Assembly: GCA_905250125.1 (NCBI GenBank)
Contig: CAJNOL010000452.1
Coordinates: 62,001-126,000, forward strand
DNA: 64,000 bases
Direction: 5' to 3'
From: Rotaria sordida
Taxonomy: Eukaryota; Rotifera; Eurotatoria; Philodinida; Philodinidae
Made by a program: the position numbers and the translations under genes. The notes beneath the pieces were generated by a model that ran no database searches, had not been told where the DNA came from, and was given only the letters and a program-made list of their open reading frames with translations. Below are positions 47,961 to 59,863 of the stretch, one piece after another (position 1 is the stretch's first letter; every line of letters begins with the position of its first letter).

Positions 47961-48278
47961 TATTTATAAAATTTTTTTTCTGCAGAAAACTATTAATTTC
48001 TTCTGAAACTAATTTTGATGTTGAATTATCAAATTTTCCCTTTTTTCAGTGAATAACTCGAACTAGCCGATCTCTGCAAACTTATTCTATAAATATTTAA
48101 TTGTTCCTAATAATATTCTGTTTTTCTTTTATTATTTGCACAAAGTTGAATAAATTTTAATATGAATAGTTACCTAGATAAAATTAATAGATAGAAAAAA
48201 AAAAGAAATTTTTCATTTGTATATTTTTCTTAATCGAATAACTACGATAATAATTTGAATATATAATTCAATTGAGTT

Positions 48279-50381
48279 ATGTTACTTATTCAACAATCAC
48301 CAACATTTCGTGTTTGGACAAGTCAAGCATTAATGTTATATTTTCGTCGAGCATTACTTTTTCTTATTGTTAGTCAACATCAAAATATGAATAATAATAA
48401 TAATCATTGTTTATTACAACAACAACGACAACAACCAATAGTTTATTTTAATGATGCTAAAGATGATGAAGATCTATCAATGATCGATGAAAAGAAACAA
48501 ATTAAAAAATCATTACATGATCAAAATCAAAATCATTCTGATAGATTACAAATAAGTTCATCAAAACGTAATTTATTAAAAGAATATATTTTAAAAAGAT
48601 TATCTCAAGGTTTAAATAATTCAATGATAAAATCCATAGAAAAACAAAAACAAACTTCTCCATTAGTCAAATCAATTAATGAATCTTCTACAAGTCAATC
48701 ATCACAAATATTCAATTCAATAGAATTGTCAGTTACAAAACAATTTGAATTATCGAAATTAAATTCATTTCAATCGTCTAATTCAATTTCAATAAAATCT
48801 ATAAATAATACAAACATTCATGGATATAAAATACATCATGATTCTGCCAATCAATATCAAACAAATCCTTTATTTTCATCATGTCAACCAACTTCTATTG
48901 ATCATCATAATCAAGTTAATATTTTCCCATCATATAATCCTCATTTTAATTATACAAATCCAATAGCATTCTATCCGGTTAGTCTTATCCATGAAAAAAT
49001 AAAAATAAAAAATAAAGACCCATTATATTTAAATCTACAGTCTTGTCCATCTTGTCAATTAACATTATCTCTATGTGACTCATCTAATGATGATATTCTA
49101 TCTTCTACATCATCAAATCAATCATTAATATCAAAATCATCTGATGAAAACTCATCAATTTTAAATCAACAAAATCATTCTGAATTATTTGATAATACAA
49201 ATGATATTTATAAAAAATATCAAACTTCATTTTCACATGTTCTTCATCAAACAAAAAGTCTTCATACAATACGAAAAGAAGATAAACTACAATCTATGTT
49301 AATACTTGAACCAAATACATCGATTATTACTGTTCGTCAATTAACATATCATCATCAATTAAATTCAAATAATATTAATCATACAATCACAACAAATTAT
49401 ATATGTGTTCGATTAATTGCTCATCAAACGAATTTAACAATTCAATGTGATACTAAACCAATGAAATGTCAACAAACACTTAGTTGTTTACCTATGAAAT
49501 ATATACAAAAACCATTGATAGAGCATTTCACCAAACCAACATCGACTAATAGCGAACAACAATCATTAAAATTTTTCAATAAAAACTTTGAAGCAATTTC
49601 AATTTTGTAAGTTATCAATCAGAGAACATCACAGGACGCATGTTCTGCAGAATCTGAAGGATAGTCTTTGAGTCCCGTAGGATATCAAGGTCATCTAATT
49701 AATCATGATCCAATGGAGTTCTGATTTAGTAGTGAAACTCATCATGATTTTCCATTATTATTAATAGTAACCAGAAGAGTACATGCTGTACCGACGACTA
49801 GTGCTTTGGTAGAAAGATTATTTAGCTCAACTAGATTGACATTTACCACTAAGTCTAATTGACAAGATTATTTATTCGGTCGTATGAGATATTCAGGAAA
49901 AAGCAATACAAAGAATACTTATCCTTTCTCGTTGTTCGTCTGTTTACATTGATTACATTTGGAATCTTGTATCTTTATGTTTGTTTTATTATTGTTTTGA
50001 GCATCTTATGGATGTCAAGTATCTTTTGTTTATTGTTCATTTCATTTCTATTAGAAAATATGTGATAACATTTATTAGCATGATTTCTGTATCAACAGAG
50101 GGCCTATGATATTTGACATTGTACTTCATATACAGACAAGTTTAATATTCTTGTCAAAAAAGCAATGAAAAGGTCGTCCTGCAAGCCGGATGCAGAAGAA
50201 TTCTTTGTCCTATTCAACGTTCTGCAAAACAGGATGAATGAATGAAGATGTTCTGCAGAATGCACAGCAGGACGAAGAAAATCGTCCTGTGACGTTCTCT
50301 GTTATCAATTTTCTATTTATTATAACATCTTCTTTTTTCTGTAGGATCGATATACCATATAAAATGCTCTATATTAATTAA
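48279..50381 (+). CDS. Asn/Ser/Gln-rich orphan protein (454 aa), two exons
   Basis: Function unknown. A long exon (48279-49606) encodes a low-complexity protein rich in Ser, Asn, Gln and Ile with homopolymer-like tracts (NNNNN, QQQRQQ). It includes a short Cys pair (SCPSCQLTLSLC) near residue 250 and a basic amphipathic stretch (SSKRNLLKEYILKRLSQ) near 95-110. The open frame reads to TAA at 49608, but the bases TT|GTAAGT there are a consensus donor. Joining to an acceptor (TTTTTTCTGTAG) at 50344 gives a second exon 50345-50381 that adds IDIPYKMLYIN and a stop, in frame. The intron contains a hAT remnant (49620-50301); removing it and one target copy leaves a 46-bp intron, normal for this genome. 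Codon bias is like neighbouring genes. It lies tail to tail with HMGCR (63 bp apart). No homologue comes to mind. Confidence 0.55.
49620..50301 (+). mobile_element. hAT transposon remnant with 8-bp target duplication
   Basis: Inverted termini CAGAGAACATCACAGGACG (49620) and CGTCCTGTGACGTTCTCTG (ends 50301), flanked on both sides by TTATCAAT (49612-49619 and 50302-50309). The perfect 8-bp duplication and CAGAG ends are diagnostic of hAT. A vestige of the transposase C-terminal dimerisation region reads AVPTTSALVERLFSSTRLTF near 49770-49835, followed by stops. Subterminal repeats (TTCTGCAGAA and GGACG) occur at both ends. Internally deleted and inactive. Confidence 0.88.
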
Positions 50382-50444
50382 TGAATATTGTTTCATCTTT
50401 TTCTTTCGGTTTTTATTTTTTTTATTGACAAAAAAAAGAATATA

Positions 50445-53400
50445 CTATCGAATTTGATTGAAAGATGTTGTACTACGATTAAGTCGTAAATGAGATTGAA
50501 CAAGATCACTAGTTGCTAATGCACTTAATAATGATAATTCACTTGCTAATACTGTGGAACATATAAGACGAGCAAGTTGACAAGAATTTTCACCAGATAT
50601 ATTTGCTAGAGAATTATCAATACCAAGCATTTTTAAGCAAGCTTGTTGAGCTGATAATTTTGTTCCACCACCAATAGTACCAACTTCAAGTGAATACATT
50701 GTACAAGATATATATAAATCACGTTTATCAATTCCAGTCGTTTCAAGCCATGTTAAACCTAAAATAATTTTACGAATGAAATTTTTAAAATCAATGATTA
50801 AACTCTTACAATTACTACTGGATACAATTTGTGCTGCATCTTGACCACAGGCAATAAACATTGCCTAATAAAAGAAAGAAAAGATGTGATTTGATTAATT
50901 AGAAAAAAAAACAATTTACAGCAACTATATTCGCAGCATGCGCATTGAATCCACCAATTGATCCAGCCATTATTGATCCAAGTAAATTTTTCGATTGATT
51001 TAATTCAACAAGTTGATCAGCATTTGTTTTAAGTACTTGTTCAAGTATATCATGTGATATAATAGCTTCGGCTACAACTGATTTTCCTCGTCCATCAATC
51101 CAGTTTATAGCTGACGGTTTTTTATCTTTAATTAAAACAAAAAAAAAGAACAAGGATGTTAGTGGAATGTTTACATGATTAAAATATGAAACACGATATA
51201 GCTACGATTGCTAATCACAGAGAGATTACTTTATTCTATCTATTTTAAGACACGTTTCTTCACCATCCTGCTATTTAATCCTCCAGAAAGGCAATAAGGA
51301 AATTGTTCATATATTATAGTAAGATATTATTTATATATGATCTCTGATCTTATATCAACTTCTGTCACGACCTGTGATGATTGATTTTGCCCTCAATTCG
51401 GTTCCATTTGATGATTTCTCAGTACATTCATGAGTAGTCATTTAAAGAATTGACCCTCGAATGACCATCAGTTGAGTAGAATTTATATAATAATTCAATT
51501 TAAACTAAATAACGTGTCAGCAATCATTGTTAAGATACATATATTGAATACGGAAAGCGAACAACATGTTACATACAATTTACAACTACACGTCGTAATG
51601 CTCTTGTACTTAGCTATCAAGATTTACGATTAGAAATTCAATACAACAAAATTCGTAAAAACAACGTAACTTTTTCATTATATAAGTAACGTGTTTGTCC
51701 ATTATAAATGTTGATAACTTTTGTATTTATCTTGTTATTCTGTATTATAAAAGTTATTCTCTTCTATATTAAATACAATTATGAATCATTGTAATCGATA
51801 GTATTAAGGCTGCACTAAGAAATTCTCAAATGGGACCGAATCGCGGACTACTCGTGATAACCTCTAGTAGAGCTCGGATGAAAGTATTTATACTTTCGTA
51901 CTTATTCTTAAGTATAAAAACTTGTAATTTTTACTTTTACTTGTAATACGAAACAATGTCTTTTTACATATTTGGAGTATCTGTCTGAACGCTTCACTAT
52001 TGTCGTCAACGAAAGACATTTCAAATATTAAAGCTTATTCGATTAAGTTATTTAACCGTCTGCTAAATACATACATGAACTTTATAAAAATAAGAATAAA
52101 TTTCAAACTTCTGCTTATTTTTGAAAATTTATATAAAGCAATTTTTATGTCTAACGTGTTGCATGTTGAATGAAAGATGTTCCAGTAAGAAATAATTAGT
52201 CATTGGATCGATCGGATGACTTTCAGATGATTCTATACATTTCTGTTAAAGCAGATGATCATCTTAAACATATTAAATGTTTTTAATTATTAATCACATA
52301 TTGGAATAGATCTGATAAAGTGCATTTATTTGAAGTTCAATATTGTTAGAAAGAATTACTGACTTTAATCTAAACCTTTAGCGAGGTCTAAGATATATTC
52401 AAGAAATCTTTTATCAACATTCCATACTAAAATTCTTCCAGTCAATATTTAAAAAAATCCTATCGACGATTCGAAAACGCAGCAAACCAATAACCTGTCC
52501 TCATTTTGTAGAGCAGGGATCTGTATTCACATCGATTCTTCTTAGTATCATCGAGAACTACATTTAATCTATAATAGTTAGCCGAATGAGCGTCATCATT
52601 TATAGATATCCATCATAATTTTGAAAAAAAATTCGAACAATGAAAATAGATGATTTTACAAGTGTCTTGCAGTAAATTTGTCAGTATATAAGAAGAAAGA
52701 GTCCATTAAAATATTCTTATTATCATTTACTTTTCGATCATATGATGTCACGATGATCTTAAAAAACGTATTAGAGTTAGTCAACTTTAAAGATGAAGTT
52801 TATAATATTGATACATCACTTAAAAATACCAAGTACTTTTTTCGCACTTAAGTACAGTTACAAAAGAGATTTTTATACTTAAGCACAAGTACAGGGGGAA
52901 GTATATTTGTGAAAAGACAAGTTAGAGTATAAGTACATTTTTTAATGTACAAGTAAAATACTTGTATTTGTCCTACCTTTGATCTCTAACATGGATCTGT
53001 CACGGTCTGTTGAGGATAGGGTCCAAATTTTTACTCTTATACTTCAACACACTGTTTAGATCGTATTTCATAAAAGATAGTCTAAATGAAAATTTTAATT
53101 ACCAATACAATAATTTCCACTAATACTAATTATATCAACTGTTTCAGGCCATTTTGATTTAATAAGTTGTAATACAGATTCAACACCTTTTGATAACATA
53201 TTCATACCCATAGCATCACCAGTTGTTGCAACAAAACGAATAAATAAATAATGTGCAGCTAAATTTCGTTTAATACTTGTTAAACGTGCATATGAACTTG
53301 TTTGATTAAAACATTGTTTTATTTCATTGAAATTTGTTTCAAACCATTGATAAGCATCATAGGCTTGTCGAATTGTTACAAATTTAAGTACAGGACCACG

Positions 53401-56007
53401 TGTCATACCATCATTAAAAACAATTGTGTTAATACCTGCTTTTGACATTGATACAGCTTTACACCCACGATTTGTACTAGCAACAAGTGCACCTAAAGAA
53501 GATGAATATATTTCCATGTTTATTCATATAAACAATATGATTAGATCAATTAATTAAATTTTAGAAGCAATAAAAAGTAAAAGCAAGCAAGAAATATTTT
53601 GTTTTTCTATCGAAATTATTTCATGAGATATTTATTATGTTAGACTATGCGGATATATTTAGTGTTCATTGTCTGGTTGTTTGAAATATGACTTATAAGT
53701 GAATTGTTACAACGGATCGATCGCTTTCTTACTAAAATATACTTGATCGTAGGTTATAGAATTCCGAGTATGAACGTGAGAAATCCTTATAGATCTTCAT
53801 ATGCTGGTTTTCCAGAGTAACAAGTATTGTGTCAAAATAGTTTGAAATCTAGTCAGATTATAGAACATATCGAGTTGTCTATAAAACTATAACCTTTACT
53901 ATTTTTCAAAAATGTGCTTTAAGTAAAACGGTATCATCTTAAGAATTTTCACGTTGCAATGTATCTCGAGTATAAATTAAAACGTCTGTATTTTCTTCAA
54001 TAAACTAGACGATTTGAAAGAGAAAAAATTAATGTTTTCTAGGTAATTCGATGTGCTCTATAATCTAGAGAAATAAAAAAAATGTTTGATGAAAATTTTG
54101 TCAGTATCAGAAAACCAGTATATGAAGACCTAAAGGAGATTCTCGTGTTCATATTCGGAATCAGCATGACCAATAACCTAATAGTTTTAGTGAAAAAAAA
54201 GCGATTGATCAGTTTCTTTATCAGTACATTAGCTGACCGCTATGGCTGAGTGGTTAAGTTGTTCGACACGTACCACTAAGGTACTGTATTCGAAGCTCGG
54301 CGCTATTAGACATAGAGTGACCTTGGACAAGTCACTAAAGATTGTTTTTCTCGGATCACCTGTCCGTTAGCATATTGACTACGTTGTGATGTACACCGGT
54401 GCTTGTGACTAGTATGTGGTTAGTCAACGTGTATGGAGAGCTCAATGAGCGGAATAACTCTGAGTCAGATCGGCCTTCTGTCCAGAGCTACAGCTAGTAA
54501 TAGTAGTAGGAAAAAATATCGGGCTTTCAAAATTGTCTCCGGACTACACCCTATACCGCAAGATAGTCGAAAGGCAGGGGATTCTTCTTCTTCAGTACAT
54601 TAGCTTGATAATTTTATTCTTATAAAAAACTTTTCAAATAATAAGAAAATAATCTTTTCTACCTTCCGTAGTAGCCATCGGTATATAAAAATATTTATTA
54701 TCAACATGTAATGGACCAGCATATCCAACTGGTAGTTGAACATATCCAATAACATTTTCACAACATTGATTTATAACTAATGAATAGTCATAATGTTCAT
54801 AAGGTAATAAATCAAGTGAAAATGATAAATTTTTTGTTGAAATTATTTGTTCATTTAATATTAAACGACGTATATATACTGCTTTTAATGATGGTAAATA
54901 TTTTTCAAGATTATATACAGTTAATTTTTTTGTTTTAATTAGTGATAAAATTTGTTCATCAGTTAAAAGAGAATAATTAATAATCGATGTTGTATTGGAT
55001 GTTTGAGATTCGACTGTTGATAATAATAATGATGATGAAGTCAAACAACTTGATCGAATTGTTTCTTGTTGATGAATAGGATTATGAGTTGTAAATAAAG
55101 AAGAATCTAGAATTAGAAACTATTAACATAAGAACCGTATAAAAATTATTCTTCTACCGTCAGTTTTTGATATAACAGATTTTTGTACAATTGATAATTG
55201 TTGCTCAATGATTAATGTCTTATCTTTATTTTCATCAAATATTTTTCCAATAAATATATCAAATATTTTTGTATATCTTGATGTTTCACGTTCAGATGGT
55301 GCAACAACAAGAGATAATAAACAAATTGTAAGTACTAATCCTAATGCTAATATTTCACAAACAGATAATGCTGAAATTTTTAAACCAAATAAAGCCAAAC
55401 CTAACATTTTAATAATTTTAAAACGATGTAATATCGAATTAAATTCATCAGTATTTGATGTTGAATATATTTTTTGAGAATTTTCTTCATTGGATGCAGT
55501 TGTATTTATAAAAAATGAATGAAGAAAACAAAGTACACATGGAAAAACAGCTATTTGTGAACACCAACTTGCAATAATATAAATACTTGCCATGTTACTT
55601 AATGTAATAATAGTTATAATATCACTTAAACGACTTAAACGAACAATTAATAGAGCAAAAACATGATCAACACAAATATGTCGAATCCAACGACGTAATA
55701 TCACATTAGGAGATTGTTGTTGTTGTTGATTAGCTAGATTTGATGAAAGAAATATTGATGCTAGTGCAACACATTGTGTTGCATTCCATAAAAATGATGA
55801 TATTGATAATAATAATATTAAATGAATAGTTATTGGTGAAAAATAATTTATTATATTTAAATTAGATAAATTTATTAATGAATTTGATTGAAATATATGA
55901 TAGAATATTTCACAACTAAGACATGTACATAAAAATGATATCAATAAAACAAGACGATATTTATGTGGATTTATTGAATATAATTGAAATATTAGGGGAT
56001 CATTCAT
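50445..56007 (-). CDS. HMGCR: HMG-CoA reductase, complete, 6 exons, 752 aa
   Basis: ER-membrane enzyme reducing HMG-CoA to mevalonate with NADPH, the committed step of the mevalonate pathway. Exons (minus): 56007-55158, 55106-54663, 53492-53103, 51125-50920, 50864-50810, 50758-50445. The sum is 2259 nt, in frame. Exon 1 (283 aa) is the membrane domain with about six hydrophobic helices; it aligns with the later part of the vertebrate sterol-sensing region ([12 protein letters not shown]), and earlier helices seem missing. The catalytic domain has YAGPL, PMATTEG with the catalytic Glu, [48 protein letters not shown] and the catalytic His in [15 protein letters not shown]. That last segment also keeps the NRS serine at the position of the AMPK site in vertebrates. 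Intron 3 is inflated by a TIR element and intron 2 by a SINE. Confidence 0.95.
51184..53071. mobile_element. TIR element (1.9 kb, composite) in HMGCR intron 3
   Basis: The left end TATGAAACACGATATAGC and the complement of the right end TATGAAATACGATC are inverted repeats. The outer 200 bp on the left and 90 bp on the right match the short copy at 47665-47960. The middle (about 51370-52990) is an insertion absent from that copy. It contains inverted, TACTT/AAGTA-rich subterminal sequence (TACTTTCGTACTTATTC on the left; ACAAGTAAAATACTTGTATT on the right) resembling hAT-type ends. So this is probably a nested pair. No transposase frame survives. Confidence 0.6.
54235..54592 (+). mobile_element. 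tRNA-derived SINE with 13-bp target duplication, HMGCR intron 2
   Basis: 358 bp flanked by perfect CAGTACATTAGCT duplications (54222-54234 and 54593-54605). The head is tRNA-like (Ser/Leu type): A box TGGCTGAGTGGTTAAG at about 54248 and a B-box-like GTATTCGAAGCTC at about 54291, so RNA polymerase III transcription is expected. The body contains CTTGGACAAGTCAC; the 3' part has ATATCGGGCT and TAGTCGAAAGGCAGGGG followed by a short TTC tail. It is antisense to HMGCR. A second, reversed copy is at 61529-61875. Confidence 0.88.
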
Positions 56008-56420
56008 AAAGACCGTTCAGATAAAAATTACATTTTTTGATCCTCTCACTCCTAAACGTCCAGTATAAAAAGCTTTCTAGAAAAACTCTGCTTGTATAAA
56101 TGTATTGCTTCGTTTTTATTAAATAATGATTCATTAAATAAACATATGAAAACTAAAAATAAAAACATACATACTATAACTAACAAACAAAAATCGAGTC
56201 TATTGCAAAATTTTTGTTTCTTAAATATACATTATATTTTAATGAGCACAAAATCATCAAAAATAAAAAAATGAAGCTCAATACCAATGGCATTCGAAAA
56301 TCTCATGTAACTACTTCACAAAATAACTATCTGCTCATGTAGCACAATTCTAAATTATTTCAACACCATACTCATATTCAAATGATTCGTTTCCTATTTT
56401 AAAATGTTGTTCAAAACAAA
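56008..56420. other. Upstream of HMGCR, no gene seen
   Basis: Should contain the HMGCR promoter. The 60-codon frame at 56092 is lysine rich and unsupported. Confidence 0.4.
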
Positions 56421-57057
56421 CTAAGGAGGGAAGCTTTTCAGGTGTCAAAATTGCTTTTCGATCGAGACGATGTTCATTTGATGAGTGCTAGTGAGTAATA
56501 GAAATGGTTAGAATGGTTCGGCTTTCCATGCCTTTGTTCTTGAGATATCAAAGTTTTACTCTGGTTTTCAACAAAGAGTTGTGATCTTCCTCAGGTCAAT
56601 TAGGAAATCAACATTCAAGTTTTGAATTCAAACTTTGTATGAACAAATTTCTCAATAAGATTACTTCATTGAGCAAGTTGTAACTTCTTTAGTATTTTCT
56701 ATCCCGAGATATTCATTATTTGAAATTCTCTTATGTGTAAAAGCAACTTTTGTTCATATCTTTACAAGTCCAGAAAGGTAATACTAGAAAAGCTAAAAGT
56801 TGTGCAATATACTAATCTCATTTAGACTATTGTTGATACAAAGTTTGAATTCGAAACTTGAATGTTGGTTTTTCACGTGACCTGAGGAGAGGACCACGGT
56901 TTTTTGTTGAGAAACTGAGTAAAATTTTGATATCTCAAGAATGAAAGTTCGGAAAACCAAACCATTCTAGACTTCTCAATTATTCTCTAACACTCATCAA
57001 ATGAACATCATTTCAGTCGAAAAGCGATCTGGCATCTGGAAAGACTCCCTCGTAAGC
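56421..57057. mobile_element. Foldback element with GGAGGGAAG-type ends
   Basis: Ends CTAAGGAGGGAAGCTTTTCA (56421) and the complement of the right end CTTACGAGGGAGTCTTTCCA (57057), with arms of about 280 bp: AACATTCAAGTTTTGAATTC (about 56610) pairs with GAATTCGAAACTTGAATGTT (about 56850). The loop is at about 56640-56820. A similar terminal motif recurs inside foldback element 1 (about 9180) and near 29205. Confidence 0.7.
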
Positions 57058-59863
57058 TTTAAAATTTCGCCGAAAATTGCGTGAAAGAAAAAAATAAAAA
57101 TATTCATATTAAGTGTGTGAATGTTCAAGACTATTTAACTTCCTTTCTCCTTTTATCTTGACGTCCTCTATGGATGACCGCTAAATAAATTATTGAAGTT
57201 AAAGCAATTGAGTAAAATGTCGAATCATAAAAACGAACAGTTATTGTTGTTGTTGTTGTTGTTGTTGTCGTCGTCACTTGATCGTGATTTGTTGACATCA
57301 AACAGGTAGGTATAGAAAAATGGTTAAGTTTGTCTTTCTATTTATAATAGCAAGAATAAATGTAAATGACGTATATATATAGATATATATGAAAGTACAA
57401 GCAAAAAACTAATAACCGTAACCGAATGAAAGGATAAAAGAGAAGTATATTACTGCACCACACGCATTTATACCAATATCTATTATTCAGATATGTTGGA
57501 GATAATATGGCGAACCATAACTTTGTTCTTGCTACATGACTCTCTTGCTTCATATTTTTACGAATTATTCAGGTTGAATAAAATGTTACTGATTCATTGT
57601 GGATATATGCGACGCAAATGTACTGTGTATAAATATATCTGAGTATTGTTTATGACAAACTAAAAATAACTGCAACGATATAGATTAATGTTTTTTTAAT
57701 TTTACAATTAATTTTACAGTAACAAATGAAATTTTCTTTATAATTTAATTTATAAAAGCAAATTTTTCTTCTGGTTCGTTAAATTTTTGCATTTTTAAAA
57801 AAAAAAAACAAACTCATCTTAAGTACAAATACTGATGTTTCATAGCAGTTTGTATGTATGCTCTACCTCTATTACTAAACACAAATAATGATGCTGTATA
57901 GATCATGCTCTTTTTAATACAATTAATATTTATTGTTGCACAAAGTTGCCGTAATGAAATGAATAGTAAAACTTACCGAACTCTGTATTAGCTGAAGCTC
58001 AGCAAAGTTGTTTTTTTTTCTTAACCTAAAAAAAACTATTGAATTTATTAGTATGATGATTATATTTTTAACAACTGTTAAATCAATGTTCATTTACAAA
58101 TGGAAAGTGAAATTACATTATAATTTTCATAATATATGGTTACATGCAGATTTCTTTGGAATAGAATAACTTCTATAATGAAAGTCATTGAGCCTAAGAA
58201 AAATGAAAATAAATGTTTGAATATAAATAAGAAATATCCAATAGAAATTTTGTTTTATATTACATCTAACATTTTTGTCTTTTACTATTATGATTGTATC
58301 AATATATGGTTATAATAAAAATTATAATAAGATTAAGTTCTTGTCCATGATTGTTTTATTGTTCGTTTTTTTTGTCTATATTTTTTTCTCTAAAGTTTCA
58401 TTAATGTTGTCATCTCTCCTGATGCGATCACTGTATGTAAAATAAAAGTTGAAAATTTCAGATCTTAATATAATACTAAATTTATATCGCATTTTTCTTT
58501 CATTACACTCCAAAAAAAGAATAGCACGCATGGGTTCACTCGATCAGTTAACTTTGTCCTTCTCTTATTGTTACAAACACGAAGAAAAAAAGAATAGTAA
58601 AAATAATGATAAATACCTTGATGACTAAGTGCGTATGTTTGATTGAGCACTTATCATATGATACAATGTATGTGTTATGATTAGTCATCAGCGTGCACAT
58701 ATAACAAGAAGCGACTTGATAAGTGACCACTATTTTGTCCAACCTTTATCTTCATGTTGTTTTCGAAATGAAATAGATATAAGAATTTTGAAAAGCTAAG
58801 ATTACAGCTACAAACTATAATATGTAGGAATTTTCAATAATTGATTTCTTCAATGGTAGCGAATGATTAGATGGAGCAAAAATTTAGACTACTTTCGTTT
58901 ACCAAAAACAAAAATACAATGTTAAAGATCTTCTGCAAACATTACTAATAGAAAAATAAAGAGAAAATTTCTGGTGATGAGTAACACAGGTAAATAAATC
59001 CTATCGGATCTCTCCGGATCCGATCATTCGACAAAATTCGTGTGATGAAATCACCAATTGATTCGACGTTACGAGTCCGGTATATGTCCAATGGTGAAAT
59101 CCGATATTCGAACTGTAATATTTTTCGAAACTTCAAGATCTTTATTTTGTTTCTAAAAGTTCGAAGTTCACATCTATCCAGGCGAAGAAGTCATGGATGT
59201 GGTTGAATTAGAGAGACGTTCGCGAATGAGATATTCATGAAGAGCCACATCTATATACAGAAATATCATGTCATTTACAAGTCAGGAATAAGTTATAGAG
59301 AGATGGTCTGAAAAAGTAAGCTCGGCGTGTAAAGTCGAAGCTTAGAACTCATTTTTTTTAGTCTTCATTCATTAAATTACTCTTTATTTAACTAGTACTA
59401 AATTTCAACACTAGGGATTTGCATGTGATTACTTTATGCGGTTTCCGATAATGTTCCTACAGGATTCTACCTGATTTTATATAATTCGTATAGGATCTGA
59501 TAAGATTCGACTGTCGGATTAATTTCCGTGAGTAATTTAAATTTCGCAATAGAACATTTTCTTAACATTATGAGTCTGATTGTATTTCAAGAATTTTGCC
59601 TATAATTCACTCATAAAGAGATGCAGATGAAGTTACTTGAAAAATCTAATTTATTTTTATATGATACTTTAAATTAGACTGATTATACGGGACTATGTTG
59701 AATGTTATTGTCCTCCATATTTCAGAATATTTGATCATTTGATTGGTTAGATAAATCTCCACTAAAAATATTAATATTCTGTTCTGTTCTGTTCTTTATA
59801 ATATAAAATTGAATCGTGTCATTTTTGTCTAAACTTTTTTTTAAAAATTGGTTCTTTTTGTGT
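57058..59863. other. Intergenic, gene-poor
   Basis: About 2.8 kb AT-rich. A TTG microsatellite lies at 57241-57268. A short TTCTG repeat at about 59775 is close to the COG7 start. Open frames on the minus strand (57338-59136) have no domain or splice support. Confidence 0.4.

Noticed and set aside
54235..54320. Genuine tRNA-Ser or tRNA-Leu gene
   Set aside because: A and B boxes are present but the acceptor stem does not pair and the unit continues as a 358-bp element with target duplications, so it is a SINE.
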